Shown here one piece after another: positions 28,413-39,999 of a stretch of DNA of 64,000 nucleotides (its first letter is position 1; each line of letters opens with the position of its first letter). This DNA comes from Bimastos eiseni (Eukaryota > Annelida > Clitellata > Crassiclitellata > Lumbricidae). The stretch is from contig OY365813.1 in assembly GCA_959347315.1 (NCBI GenBank), positions 22,380,538 to 22,444,537 on the forward strand, given 5' to 3'. Under the pieces are notes generated by a model that did no database searches, was not told the DNA's origin, and saw only the letters and a list, made by a program, of their open reading frames with translations. Position numbers and translations under genes: made by a program.

Positions 28413-28899
28413 ATTATGTTGCGTTCAGTCTGATATGAGAAGATTAAGGTGTTCGAAGATAGTTTTATATTCACCTCAGACCTGAGGTCAACACAGAACT
28501 ACCTTCCAACTGCTTGCTTAAGAAAATGTGATGGGCCAAATGCGTCACAGTTTCTCCGTAGGGCCCTGGCTTTGCATAATATTAAGTAGCTTACATTTGG
28601 GTAGTCCACTCATTACAAGTCTCTCAGGCAGTTCATTATTTCCCATTTTGACGTAGTACTCGTTAAACTGACGTAGTTGTCTGTGATTGAACGTTATTAG
28701 ACGTTACAATCAGAGGGGTATAAGCAGATACTCTAAACAATAATTATAGCCTACATTATGCTCTCAATCTGACTCACTTTAACCGTACTTCTCGCTCTTA
28801 AGTATGTACTGCCTCTGCTGCGTCCATATTATTTCAGTTTCGAACCTCCTTTTAGTCTCATGTTTGTCGTACTTTTGCTCAACCAAACGGAATATTCTC

Positions 28900-29420
28900 T
28901 TCATCTTCATCACACTGTATATTAACCAATTTCTCTCTGCGTATGCCTATCTAATAATAATTTTCTCGATACACTTGTCTATCTGTCATCCTATGTGCCT
29001 CCTTATCTATCAATTGATGTATAGATCTGTTTATTCATGCATCTATCAGTTTATCTAATATTTCTTTCTCAGTCTTATCTATCTGGATATCTATCTGTGT
29101 ATGTAGGCCTACCTATTGATCAATTCAGTTATCTATATGTGCATGTGCATCAATTTACGTAGTTATCAATTCATCTATTTCTCTATCTGTAATTTCTCTG
29201 CCTTATCTATCTATCTCTATAGATCTGTCTAATATTTATCTATCTCCATTTATCATCTATGACTCTCTCTCTATTAATCTGTCTCTCTGTCTGTCTGTCT
29301 ATCTATGTATCTATCTGTCTATGCAGTCTTTCTTTCTGTATCTGCCATGTCTATCTATCTATCTATCAATCTCCATTTAGGCCTAGGCCTATCATCTATT
29401 TCTCTCACTATCTCTTACAC
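28900..29420. repeat. TATC-type simple repeat
   Basis: Degenerate (TATC)n and (TCTG)n for about 500 bases. Confidence 0.75.
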
Positions 29421-31790
29421 CCAATCGATAACCCTGTCTTTTGTTTTTTCTCAGTCTTCAAACTTAGTGTCTCTTTTCACGCTTTCGCTATCGCTGCAGT
29501 GTCTGTTCTCTCGCTCTCCGTTTTCTCTCATTCAGTTTTACTCTCACGGACTTTGTTTTCGATTACTCATTGACTTATAGGCCTATGCTTGTGTAGTATG
29601 CCTATGTCGTTTCCGAACCTTCTCTGGCTATAGTATTTCTATGCGCAATCATGTCTCTGATTTGCGTCTTTTCGCGGTTAGCCCCAGCGCCAATGTTTGC
29701 CTTGCATTTCAATCCAAATAAAAGCATATAACTCAAATTGAAAATTTCTAAAATTGGCCTATTTTTGGGTGATGCCAAACTTGTGATGACTTTCTACTGC
29801 CTGAGAGCGGCAATGACCAACACCTCCTCGTTGTGGTCTCTGGGCGTGCAGTTAATCCAACTGGTTGACTGCTTGGCGAAGATTGGCAGCAGCACGTTGC
29901 CATTCTTTGTCTGTTTTCAGGATAGTGTGCTATGCTGTTACTGTTGTACTATCTGATGACCAAGCTAGCTCTAATTTACAGACGGTGGCGACAATATCTT
30001 ATTTTGGTAAGCTTATACTTCTATGCGTTAACGTTTCGCAGCAAAGTTATCCACTCTAATGACAATAGGCCTACTAGTAAGTTACTAAATTAATATATAT
30101 ATATACATGTAGGCGATAGCAATCAATAACTCAAACATCGCACCATTATTTGACTAGGCCTACCGAGTCCCATCCACAGGTCTTCTTGAGAATCTTGGCA
30201 GTTCATGTATCTCACGTAGTTTAAGCAGAAACACGTGCAACACAGGTCTATAGCATGTAATATTCGACAGCTGCATTCAAAAACATTCTGTACAATCATG
30301 ATCAATTTGTAGATCAAAGCTGAAGATCACACGATACTGCTTATCTTCTAGGATGACAGTTGCATAGGCCTACATTGCACTTAGCACAGACCATTCGCCA
30401 TTCGCCAGTTTCCTTGAAGACTTTAGCAAACTAAATTTCAATGAGCATGGTCATGCTTCAATAAGGATAGTCATGGTTGGTAGAGTATTATTTTCATTTG
30501 TGAACACATTCTTCAATCTTGCTTATTGTTGCCAGATACAGTGAGAGTCCAAGAATGACACAGGCAGCTGGGAAGGAGGACAAGTGATATAGGCCTATAT
30601 TATTTAAGACTTTACTATGCGAAAACATTCGGTGGCTAGAAAAAGACGTTCAGTTTAAGCCCGGCACGTTTCAGGTAGGAGTGCAAAAACTAAGATTTAA
30701 AAAAATCAAAGTTGGTTTTTCGTTCTATTTGGTTTTTTCGTTTTATTCGGTTTTTGATTTTTAGTTTTCCTTAGGATTTTGCCATAACAGTTTTCTTATA
30801 AAAAGCATCAAACACAGCATGAAAGAGGGCGCCAACTTGTTTTTTATAATGAATTTAACTTTATTTCGGACTGAATAATACATAATAGTAATATAAGTAA
30901 ATTTGAGTAAAAATATTTTTAAAAACCAAAAATTGTCGTTTTTCGTATTGTTTGGTTTCATGTAAAAAACCAAAAAAACAAATAACGAAAAAACCAGCCC
31001 TGGTTTCAGATGCGCGACGAACTACTATAGTTTGCAGAACATACAATGTGCCCGTCGAATTTGATCGGAGGGACAGTTTATTGGTATGATTCGTTGATTA
31101 TAGGCCTACTCAGTTACTGGGTTATTTTTATTGTGTTACACATTCGACCGCAAATACGCCGTGAATACTGTGTTTTCAACCTCGAAAAATTGACAACTCT
31201 ACCTTTAAATTATGAACAGCTTTAACTTATGTGTGCAATTTCTAAGGCATAGTAACAATCAACAATTCACATTCTTGCATGGTGCGGAATTAATTTTCTT
31301 CCGAGAATGGAAGACTATTGTCAACAGAGCATTGGACACCTACGGGCGATGAGGATGAGACCCTGGAGCGATGGATGGATGTAATACAAATATTAGTTAA
31401 TGTTAATTTGAGACTATTTAAGTCTACTTGCAATTGATTAAGCTATGAGAAAATGCCTTCAACTTATATTGAGATGCGCTATAAAACCTCAAATTATTAC
31501 AGAGGACTGAAATTTTGTGTGGACGTCTAACGAATTTCTCTAAAAACTCTAGATCTTTGCTCCGGCTCGGACGATAATAGGGGCACGTAAATTCATTGCA
31601 ATGCTTTTACACGTAACTTTCTCCTGTAAATGGCATTTTAAATTAGCCTGAGCTCTATGTATGTTCGAACATTCTTTTACTCTATAAAATTAGGTCAGGT
31701 CATGTCATCACATACGTAGCGCATGTGGAGAGCAGCCTCCGGCCCGTAAGGGCGCGCTAAGTCAGATGTAAACGGTAAATCGTTTTAATA
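29421..31790. other. Intergenic DNA before the nuclear receptor
   Basis: AT-rich, with many TAGGCCTA(C/T) motifs and oligo-A/T tracts near 30690-31000. No gene recognised. Confidence 0.4.
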
Positions 31791-31794
31791 ATCG

Positions 31795-31802
31795 TATAAA
31801 TA
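31795..31802 (+). promoter_or_regulatory. TATA-like box upstream of the nuclear receptor
   Basis: TATAAATA lies about 260 bases before the ATG, just after a short GC-rich stretch. The motif is common in this AT-rich DNA, so this is weak evidence. Confidence 0.25.
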
Positions 31803-32063
31803 CATAGTGAGAGTGGATAATTCTTTCAAAATTATGCGCCGCGGGTAAGGGCGACGGATCGATCGTTACTAAACAACTCTATGCAGAGGACGACGTACAT
31901 GTGCTATGGGGTGTATACTGTATAATATTATAAATTTATGGCTTGGTTTCAGAATTCTCGTCTGTTGTATAGGTTCACCTAAGCGTACACTGACTATATA
32001 CGTCTTCTCTTTGCTGAGCACTGTTAAAGATTTTGGTATATGTGTGTGGTGACTATTTTAGAC

Positions 32064-32171
32064 ATGGGCACATCTGTCGAAACATCATCGAAGTCTTGCA
32101 CGATATGCGAAGGGCGAGTTTTTTCTTGTAGCAACATATCGTCGGACATAAACAGATGCTTGGAATGCAGG
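32064..32171 (+). CDS. Nuclear receptor exon 1: divergent first zinc finger
   Basis: Starts GACATGG. Encodes 36 residues containing SCTICEGRVFSC and NRCLECR. Donor gtcagg, phase 0. Length and Cys spacing deviate from the family, so the assignment rests on the correct join to exon 2. Confidence 0.65.
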
Positions 32172-35100
32172 GTCAGGATGAGTTAAGCTTTTTTTATTCA
32201 TTAATTAGAATATTGTTCTTTGTTTATTGATTTCAAACGAACAAGCTGCAGTTTGATTACAAGTACAGTATGAACGGATGATGACAAGTTATTGCGGGAA
32301 TCGAATTTAATTGTATGGTGGACATGCAAGGCGCTCATAAAAGTTTCATGCTTTCACATCAAGCAGTTGTCATTCGAGTTATTCTACATTTCTGGAGTCA
32401 GTTCGTTGGATATTAAATTTATAGCCAGTAAAATTACCTGTAATTTATATTATGTAACTTGTTGCTTGGCTGCATTTATCTGTATATATAATTGATTCAT
32501 CATTTATTGAAATTATTGCATTTTTGGAAGTTACTTTGTAGAGTATTTTATTGCAATTAAGGTAGGATAATAATTTGCAGCAATGAGGGTATATTAAATT
32601 GCAACTTATTTCTACATAGTTTTTAATTCGATTTTAATTTAATTGTTTCATTAACTTGTCGAGTCAGTATTTGGTTATGTCTGTAATACTTACTTTTTGC
32701 GCTTTCAGAGCGTTCTTGCCGAGCTGGCTTCGTTGAATAAATCTTGCCATTGCACAAGTTCTGGCTGCTGCGCTCTCACAAGGCTCACGCGATTCCATTG
32801 TCTGTACTGCTTTGTGAAGAAGTGTTTGAGAGCCGGCTGTGCCACTGGTTGCGTTTGGCACCAGGGTTTGAACAACAGTGGTTCTTTTGCACCCGCGCTG
32901 AACCCCAGCAGTGAACCAGTGCAGATCATTGATGTTGAAATAGATTTTGGTATGTAATTGTAACGATGCATATACACAGTTCAACTTATTCTGCCTTGGT
33001 TTGGCCATCACGCCTCTTCATATACATATTCATGAGTTCAATTGAGTATTAATTAATCAATAACTCCTGCAAACTTTCATCGTCAATTATATTGCAAAAA
33101 CAGTCTAAATCAGCAAAATATTTAAATAGAATTCTAAGATATAGATTGATCATGAACTAATCTAACTTATGACTACCTAGCCAGCCTAGATTAGCTAATA
33201 GCGCTTCTTAAGTCAGATATCTACCTCCCACGGGAATGGAGCAGATCTGCAGTGTATTTCTGTAGTGTTCATTTGGATTCTTTCTTTGTATAAATTCTGT
33301 CGATTGCTTCTTCTCGGATGATTGTTGCCTCTAGCCTCTGCACCTCAAATGCTTCTGTGCCGTCCTCCACTCGCACTCGTCACGTCCGAATGATGAATCG
33401 GACTTAATGCGATACTTGCGTAGCCTCGATTCCGTTGACAAGTATGTCAGAAGAGACACACTATAGATGCTGATATTAATCTCTCAGTCCATCTATATTA
33501 ACGTGAAAAGAGTTTCTGCATTCCACCGCTCATGACCGATAGTTCGAGAACGAAAATAACTCCTGATTACACACAGAGAATACATCCATCATTACTCGAC
33601 GATCACAGTACTGTTCGCCACTACACCATTTGCACCCCTCAGCAGTTCTAGACGAACCTGGGTCAAATAACTGTCCGAACTCCTAAAACTTCTTTGAGAG
33701 TTCGCAACTTGAGAATTACGTGTTGACTTTTTCTCAGCACCAGCAATACTGAACATCTTATTGCAAACTCTCGCAGCCCGGATAACGCATTTCCGCGGTA
33801 CAATCCCCAGCAGACGACCGATGGCCAAAATCAGACCTTTTAACATTGCCTCCTGAATGTCAAATTGCAAACGACCAGTTCTCCCCAACAACACTGTTAC
33901 TAAGGGCTCTAATTTAATCTTATAGCGCCTTTACATTATATTTATAGGCTGGCATTAATTAACTCTGAATTAATTTAACTAATTAACATTGACTGCATAT
34001 TATAATGTTAATAATACATAAGAAATGTGGGTTTTAATAGGAACATCGCTACAGTAATACGAAATGATGACATTTGTTTAAATTTTAAAGTATGCCTGAT
34101 CATATCATGAAGCACGTTTGTAATTCAACAGTGGAATGTTATGATGACTGAGACACTTACCTGTTTACTGAAAATCATGCTTAGTACTGATCTCCTGGTA
34201 ACATTGGATAAAGAGCTTATAATTCTGCTTAACAGTGCAGTTGAGTGGTATGCAAAGTCAGCAGTAAGTCTGTCTTCAATTCTTGTACGGTTGGTTCTTG
34301 TTTGTTATTTTATCAGCGGAGTCGCATAAATAATAATTGACCGACTGTCGCAAAATTAGTCTCGAGTCTGTTTTTCTGCAATTTTCTGTTCTCTTTATGT
34401 GATGAAATTTTGCATGCATTTCCATTGAAACATATCATTTATAATCTCAGAGATATTTTCAATTGAACAACAAAGCTATCAATGTTATAATTCTGAGGAA
34501 AACGCAGTTAAAATTTCTTATGCGGTGGAGGCATGTTTGCAATCCCTGACCTCTCAGTGGACTGTGCGGCATGTTAACCGCTATGGAAGAATACTTGAAA
34601 TGGTAGTCAGTATTGTTCCTCTCGCATGTTTTTACCAATTACAATGTAGCTTTTTATTGCGACAATTTAGGGAAACAAAGTCTGCTGTGTCTGGCAACAT
34701 CATCGGAGGAAGTTGGTCCAGGGTCTTCAGATCCCGACAACCGCGCTTTTGACGTCTATAGTGCAATATGCAAAGTCGCATTCAGCCACCTGAAGTTTTG
34801 CCCCACGACAACAGAAAAGTTGAGAGGTTGCTTGCCGCTTGAATCATGTCCATCCATGGTAATACCACCGTTTTTGGTCTGACAGTTGCTGGTAACGCCA
34901 CAGCAGCTACAGTGGAGCTATGCTCTGTGATTGCATGTTGAGAACTTTCTCAGGATCCTTGCATGATCCGTGCGAAAGCCTGGAGTCTGCACAAGTAAAA
35001 GACATGACTAAACGAGCAGCAATCGATGACGCTATGAGTGAAGGACTTGCTCAAGGACCTTACACAGTAACCATCTCAGGGGATGAGTAGGTTACAAGTT

Positions 35101-38100
35101 GTACTCTCCAACCAATCGTAGCGAGTGTCCCACAGTTGCGATGGTATAATGACGAGTAAATCGCTGTGTTTGGAAAATTTTGTTAAAACGTTCTTACATT
35201 AAAACATGAGATTACTCCCTGTTCATAGATTAAATTCCCCATTGTTGATAAAAGTATTGTATTTATTCCTTTATTTAGTACCACTCACATCTGTTAAAAG
35301 TGTGGAAATATTTTAGAACTTTCCGCTCCACCTGTTGCCAACTCAGATGTAACTAGTAAATTGTTGGTACATTGTGGGGTGGGGTGGCATAGTGGTATTT
35401 TTGGTGCCTTGCGTTCAGAGGATCATAGGTTCGAACCCACCCCGAGTCACTGCGTAGTGACCTTGGACACGTTGCTCACTCATATTTGTCCGTGAGGAAG
35501 GCAACGGGAAACCATCTTACTCATCTCATCCCCGGGTGGTGTAAAGCCAATGGACCTGCCTTCGGGCAGAGCACTATCATCACATTGTTGGTGGGTAGTT
35601 CTGGCAGCAGGGTAGAGATCTAGTCACCTACCCTCATGTGAAAAGGTTAGCTTATCGATGACTGCATCAGATTTTGCTTCTTTTGTACTCCATCTTTCCT
35701 TACCATGGATGGGTGTAGAAGCATTGAGCTGGTTTACGACTGGGGTGAATAATCACCATCCAAAATTCAGTGTGTTAGTTATGAGTTACATCTTTGCATT
35801 GAATATGTTACTTAGTTTAGTTAATTGCAGTCGGTTTAGTTTTTAGTTAATATTTATGCAGGGTACTAGCTTTTGTACAAACTTTTAATTGTTCAATTGT
35901 TTTAATTGTTTAATTGTCTTAAACCAACTCCAGGTGGCCCTAACTAGTGGGGCCTTTCCATTATCTGACAGCAGCAGGGTAGAGATCAAATTACCAAATT
36001 GGGTCTCCTTGGTGATCTGATAGCAATTGTAGTTACTGTGATTTGTTCTGATTTTTTGCTGATTGCAAAATAACTACTTGATTAACTGATTAAATACTAT
36101 GTACAGTGTAATTTGTTGATGTTAGGTGACCATGGAGGATGAAGAGGCAGAGGAGACGCTGGTGCCCGGTTCAAATGCTGATAGCAGATGTTGCGCTGTC
36201 TTCTGTAAGCTTGCTGGTAACATGAATTCTATGATTATCAACATCGTAGAGCTTCTCCGTCGCTTGCCAGGTGCGATTTCCAACGTAACCTGACTCACTT
36301 ATCCACCTCATTAAATCAGTTTTTGGATTATTTTTGAAAGGAAGAAAAAAATGCTTAAAATTACCAATTGTAGTGCATAAATGTGTGAAAATGGCTTTCC
36401 CCATGTTTTAACCCAAATCTGATTAAATTAAATCTAATCTTGTATGGAAACATCATGTATGGCAAGCGTGTCATAAGAGGCATCTGTTGCCAACTGTAAG
36501 TATTATGTATGGTGACTTCAGTTCACATGGAATGCATCATTATTATCATCATCAACAGTGTGAACGTCTTCATCATCAGCATTGGTATCAGTCTGTTTAT
36601 TTTCTGATAGCTTAGGTGGGTTACTCTTGATAGGAAGAACGAACTGCATAGACTCACCAACTGTAGTGGATAAATTTGTGGGTCAGATTTGACATTTCCC
36701 TATGTTTTGACCCAAATCTGATCCACTTACCCACCTCATTATATAAGTTTTTGATTATTTTCGGATGGCCTAGGTTGATAACTGTTGATTGATGGTGATT
36801 TTGATTGAATAATGTGTGTAGAAATTCTTAGATGTTTATTGTAAGAATTTGAGATGCAGCTTTCCAATATCCGAATGTGAATATCAAACCGACTTGATGG
36901 ATGTTGTGTTCCTACGCAGGATTTGAACGTGTGGCAAAGGATGAGCAAATGAACCTACTGAAGGGAGGCTTCTTCAAGGTCTGGCTGCTCTGGAGCATTC
37001 CCGGCTTCTTTGGTTTGTCAAGCCGGCGACTGATACTGAGCGAAGATCTCTACCTCACTTTTTCCGAACTCTCCGACGTTTATGGCGTCGAGTTCGTGCG
37101 CAGTCTGTTAGACTTCGCGCGTAATTGGTCTTCACTAGGTTTGAGGGATGCCGAGGTCGGCCTCTGCGCTGGCATAGTCCTATCGACTATGTCGCTGACC
37201 TCAGGTTTGTGTATATGTGTGTACATTTTAGAGATATTTTTAAGTACCTCCAAATTAGTGTGGGAGATATATGTTTCTTGTCGAAAGTTGCGTCTTAACT
37301 TTAGATTTTGGATCGTGGTAGAGTTAGAATTGGTTAGAGTGCTCGTCTTTTAGTGTTGTGAGTACAGGTTCGATCCTTCTCCCTTGAGACGGATATTGTA
37401 TAGGAACTTAGGCGAGAAGTCCTTTGTGCACAACGATTGATAGTGGTGTTTCATAATCGCAGAAGTTAGTTGAATGTGTCTTGTTGATCGGGCTTAATCG
37501 TTTGAACAAGCTATGGAAGATATGGTTTGATGGAGGGAAATAATAAGGACAATAAATACACCAACGATTATATGAATTACATGTATAATTACCTTTAGAA
37601 GCAAAGTTATTGTTAGTGAAAGCATTGTGAATGCCGAGGCAAACTGGTTTGTGATGACAATAGTCTGGTTAAGATAATACTTTTATTCTTCTAATAGCCT
37701 GATGTTAGATAGTAAGGTAACAACTACATGTAATAATATTTATTGGGATAATGTACATAATTTGTAAACTGATTGTAATACTTTAGGGTTTTTGTGGGAC
37801 TGCACTGGTCACATCATCCAAGAAACAAATGAGTTGCTGAAGAGAGCTCTTCACCAATTACTGATTCAGAACAATCCGTCAAAACCGAACCTAACAGAGG
37901 ACGTCCTTCATCTAATCTCCAATCTCGATTCCATCAGTTACGCCCATAGCAAGTTCCTCCAAAAGTTCCACAACCGATGGCGAAATCTTGGCATAATGCC
38001 ACTGTTTGCAGAAGTCTTTGATTTCCACCAACCAGAAGAAACTGAAATTGAGGTTGTGTCATCAGAGGAACTGGACAATGAGGACATGTTATGTGTCGAA

Positions 38101-38589
38101 CCAGAAATATTGGAGAAGAAAGAAGTTGCGGGCTCGCCGAGCGATTTGAGTAACCAAGCGGAAGACATCGAGTCCTATAGCGAGTTGGGTAACCTTGGTG
38201 ACGTGTCTAGCAGCGATTTGATGAGTAATGTTGGCAATGAGTCTGAAGACGAGCTTGAGAATTATGAAGTACCATTGCAGGGCGATTCATACACGGTCGA
38301 AGAAATATTTCAGAGTGAGTTAGGTAAGGACGGAGAAACTTATCGAGACACGGTAGAAGAAGACGCGTTTTCGAGAGAATTAAACGAATATGGTATTTTT
38401 CCGAGCGAGCTGTTGAGTCAGGATGAAGATATTTTTCAGGATGAGTTAAGCAAAGATATTTTTCAAAGAGAGTTAAGTAATGATGAAATTATTTTTCGTA
38501 ATGAAGTAGATGAAGACGATGATGTTCAAATTGAACTGACCCAAGATGAAGATATTTTTCCAAGCGAATCAAGAGATGCTGGGGTTTAA
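32064..38589 (+). CDS. Divergent NR1-like nuclear receptor with acidic repeat tail (6 exons)
   Basis: Six exons join in phase to 1,716 bases (571 residues). Residues 12-35 hold two Cys pairs (CTIC and CLEC) spaced 16 rather than 13 apart, without the canonical CEGCKGFF P-box. Residues 51-70 match the second nuclear-receptor finger exactly (C-x5-C-x9-C-x2-C) and run into FVKKCLRAG. The ligand-binding domain starts near residue 143 (YSAICKVAFSHLKFC resembles ROR/REV-ERB helix 1), continues with VFCKLAGFERVAKDEQMNLL (helix 3-4 signature, one residue short), and ends with PLFAEVF at about 376-382, fitting the AF-2 core. Residues 386-571 are a strongly acidic tail with repeated IFxxEL units. Likely a nuclear ligand-dependent or orphan transcription factor; subfamily uncertain. 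The ATG at 32064 has a good Kozak context. An in-frame ATG at 32040 is possible, and a stop lies at 32025-32027. Confidence 0.83.
32240..32345 (+). repeat. Dispersed repeat, copy 2
   Basis: Matches 117-240 (gacaagttatt, cgaatttaattgt). Lies in intron 1 of the nuclear receptor. Confidence 0.5.
32709..32949 (+). CDS. Nuclear receptor exon 2: second zinc finger and hinge
   Basis: Acceptor GCTTTCAG; phase 0. Encodes NKSCHCTSSGCC, TRLTRFHCLYC and FVKKCLRAG, then a Ser/Pro hinge. Between the CLEC pair and the next ligand Cys there are 15 residues, as in canonical receptors. Ends phase 1 before gtatgt. Confidence 0.82.
32950..34670. other. Nuclear receptor intron 2
   Basis: Holds an antisense frame of 100 residues (33592-33894) I do not recognise. 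No exon is needed here because phases of exons 2 and 3 join directly. Confidence 0.4.
34671..34858 (+). CDS. Nuclear receptor exon 3: hinge and helix 1 of ligand-binding domain
   Basis: Acceptor ACAATTTAG; phase 1 join is exact. Encodes a Ser/Glu-rich hinge, then NRAFDVYSAICKVAFSHL and TTTEKLR, matching NR1 helix 1. Donor gtaata, phase 0. Confidence 0.78.
35368..35625 (+). mobile_element. tRNA-derived SINE
   Basis: A box TGGCATAGTGG at 35385-35395 and B box GGTTCGAACCC at 35428-35438, about 33 bases apart. A conserved-looking body follows (gaaggcaacgggaaacc; ccccgggtggtg). In nuclear receptor intron 3. Confidence 0.75.
36126..36216 (+). CDS. Nuclear receptor exon 4: start of helix 3
   Basis: Acceptor TGATGTTAG; phase 0. 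Short 91-base exon, acidic (MEDEEAEETL), then RCCAVFCKLA. It joins to GFERVAKDEQMNLLKGG in the next exon in phase 1. Confidence 0.75.
36285..36770. repeat. Rearranged duplicate in nuclear receptor intron 4
   Basis: Sequence containing acttatccacctcatta and atgttttaacccaaatctgat occurs twice (about 36290-36425 and 36640-36765), with its two halves swapped in order. Confidence 0.5.
36920..37204 (+). CDS. Nuclear receptor exon 5: ligand-binding domain helices 3-8
   Basis: Acceptor CCTACGCAG; phase 1. Encodes FERVAKDEQMNLLKGGFF, VEFVRSLLDFARNWSSLGL and DAEVGLCAGIVLSTMSL, equivalent to the ROR/REV-ERB LLKAG...LTEDEIALFSAFVL region. Ends phase 1 before gtttgt. Confidence 0.86.
37308..37390 (+). 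mobile_element. tRNA-like SINE head
   Basis: B box GGTTCGATCC at about 37367 and an A-box-like TTGGTTAGAGTGC upstream, in nuclear receptor intron 5. The cloverleaf is not intact, so it is not called a tRNA gene. Confidence 0.4.
37787..38589 (+). CDS. Nuclear receptor exon 6: helices 9-12 and acidic C-terminal tail
   Basis: Acceptor ACTTTAG; phase 1. Encodes IIQETNELLKRALHQLL, a helix 10/11 stretch and GIMPLFAEVFDF (AF-2), then about 186 acidic residues. The tail repeats units such as IFQSEL, IFPSEL, IFQDEL, IFQREL and IFRNEV separated by Asp/Glu. Stop TAA. Confidence 0.87.
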
Positions 38590-38630
38590 TTTCGAATATA
38601 GAACTCAATCAGAAATCTAGCGAGTGGGAT

Positions 38631-38636
38631 AATAAA
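38631..38636 (+). promoter_or_regulatory. Possible polyadenylation signal of the nuclear receptor
   Basis: AATAAA 42 bases after the stop codon. Good position for a very short 3' UTR. Confidence 0.4.
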
Positions 38637-39619
38637 TTATTCCAAAAAGAAAGCTGCAATTGTCCACGTAAATGACAGGTGCTAAAAATGATGTTATCGA
38701 ATGTGATGTTTCAAACAAGTTATAAATTTGTCAGTTTTAGAAATTTTATTTTTATACAGAAATGTTGTAATTGTGAACAAAGGATGTAATGAATTTTTCT
38801 GATCGTAAATATATCCTGATGCATTGTCTTTGAGCCAGGCACATTTAGCGCAAAATTTGGATCCATGTACTGTGTTGTTATTGCACACTCTGGGATTTAA
38901 CCAAATGAGCCAAACGAAGCACTTTTGTATTGTGTGTATTAGAATTCTCCTGAATTTATAGGATTTGCAAGTGTGAATTATAATCGATTCAAATTTGCAG
39001 CAGACTGCTTCAGAGCTGTTAGCTATCATCATTTTAGTTCTACACACTGTACATTTATTCATATGTGTTGGTAGCAGAACTTTAGAATTGGATAAAAAAA
39101 ATATGGTTTTGAAAGCTTTTCTTAAAAACCTTCAAATTTTAGGTTTACCTTTTCATTTAGGTTTTTTAAAACTTCAAAGTCAAAATGTTACTTTATTTTA
39201 CTTTTTCAGTTAGATTAATTATTGTATTTGTAGGTAATTATAATAATGCTTCTAGCCTGGTATGCTATTGCGTGCATTGTACTGTGCACCCGGCTATAAA
39301 CAATGTGGTAGGAAGACTGAAGGAGGATATATGGGATATGTTCTGCCGTAATTTTTCGGGTGTGCCTATATAAAAAGCTTAAAACCTACCAACTTTCTTG
39401 AACAAACCTAGGTTTTCCCACCCTGGCTAGTACTAAGTGGTATGCACAATTCCTACATATCACAATACATTGACGCACAAACACACGCATCATAAGACAC
39501 GTAGGCGGAAACATTGTCCTAGACCTTGGAGTCAGGACGATAAAATTCTTGTTTGGGGACAGCTTGGAAAAGAAGACCATAGATCATTGAAATTGAGAAT
39601 ATTTGTCAAATATTTTTAA

Positions 39620-39990
39620 AATATCGGGGGATATAACTAGCTCTATTCCCTCCACCTGATATTTTTGAGGGGACCCGTGACCGTCCCCTCCCTAAGTACC
39701 ATTCCTCACGGGTGGAGACTTAGGGGTAACAGTGGGGGACGGTCCCCCCTAATTTGAAGTACGGGGGATAGAGTAGTTTATACGTTATACCCCTCCCCAA
39801 ATATCAGACGGTTGAAAGTATGCTTGCTGTTATATTTCCCATGTTTGAGACTGGTTTTGTGAAACTATAAGTTTTACAGCTAGGGCAGTGGTCAATTTCA
39901 GCCGGAACGCCGTTCTGTCACCTAGAGAGCCGGAATGGCGTTCCGGCACCATAGCAAGTAAATTAGGCGGAACGCCGTTCCGGGCAGCTC
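39620..39990. repeat. Fold-back repeat and GGAACGCCGTTCC motifs
   Basis: At 39640-39790 GGGGACGGT-type arms occur in both orientations. At 39900-39990 the near-palindrome GGAACGCCGTTCC and two variants are repeated. Confidence 0.5.
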
Positions 39991-39999
39991 CACCACGTT

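Noticed and set aside
33592..33894. 100-residue minus-strand frame in nuclear receptor intron 2
   Set aside because: No recognisable domain and no partner exons.
38694..39062. 122-residue Cys-rich minus-strand frame
   Set aside because: AT-rich DNA just after the receptor stop; the Cys do not form a known motif.
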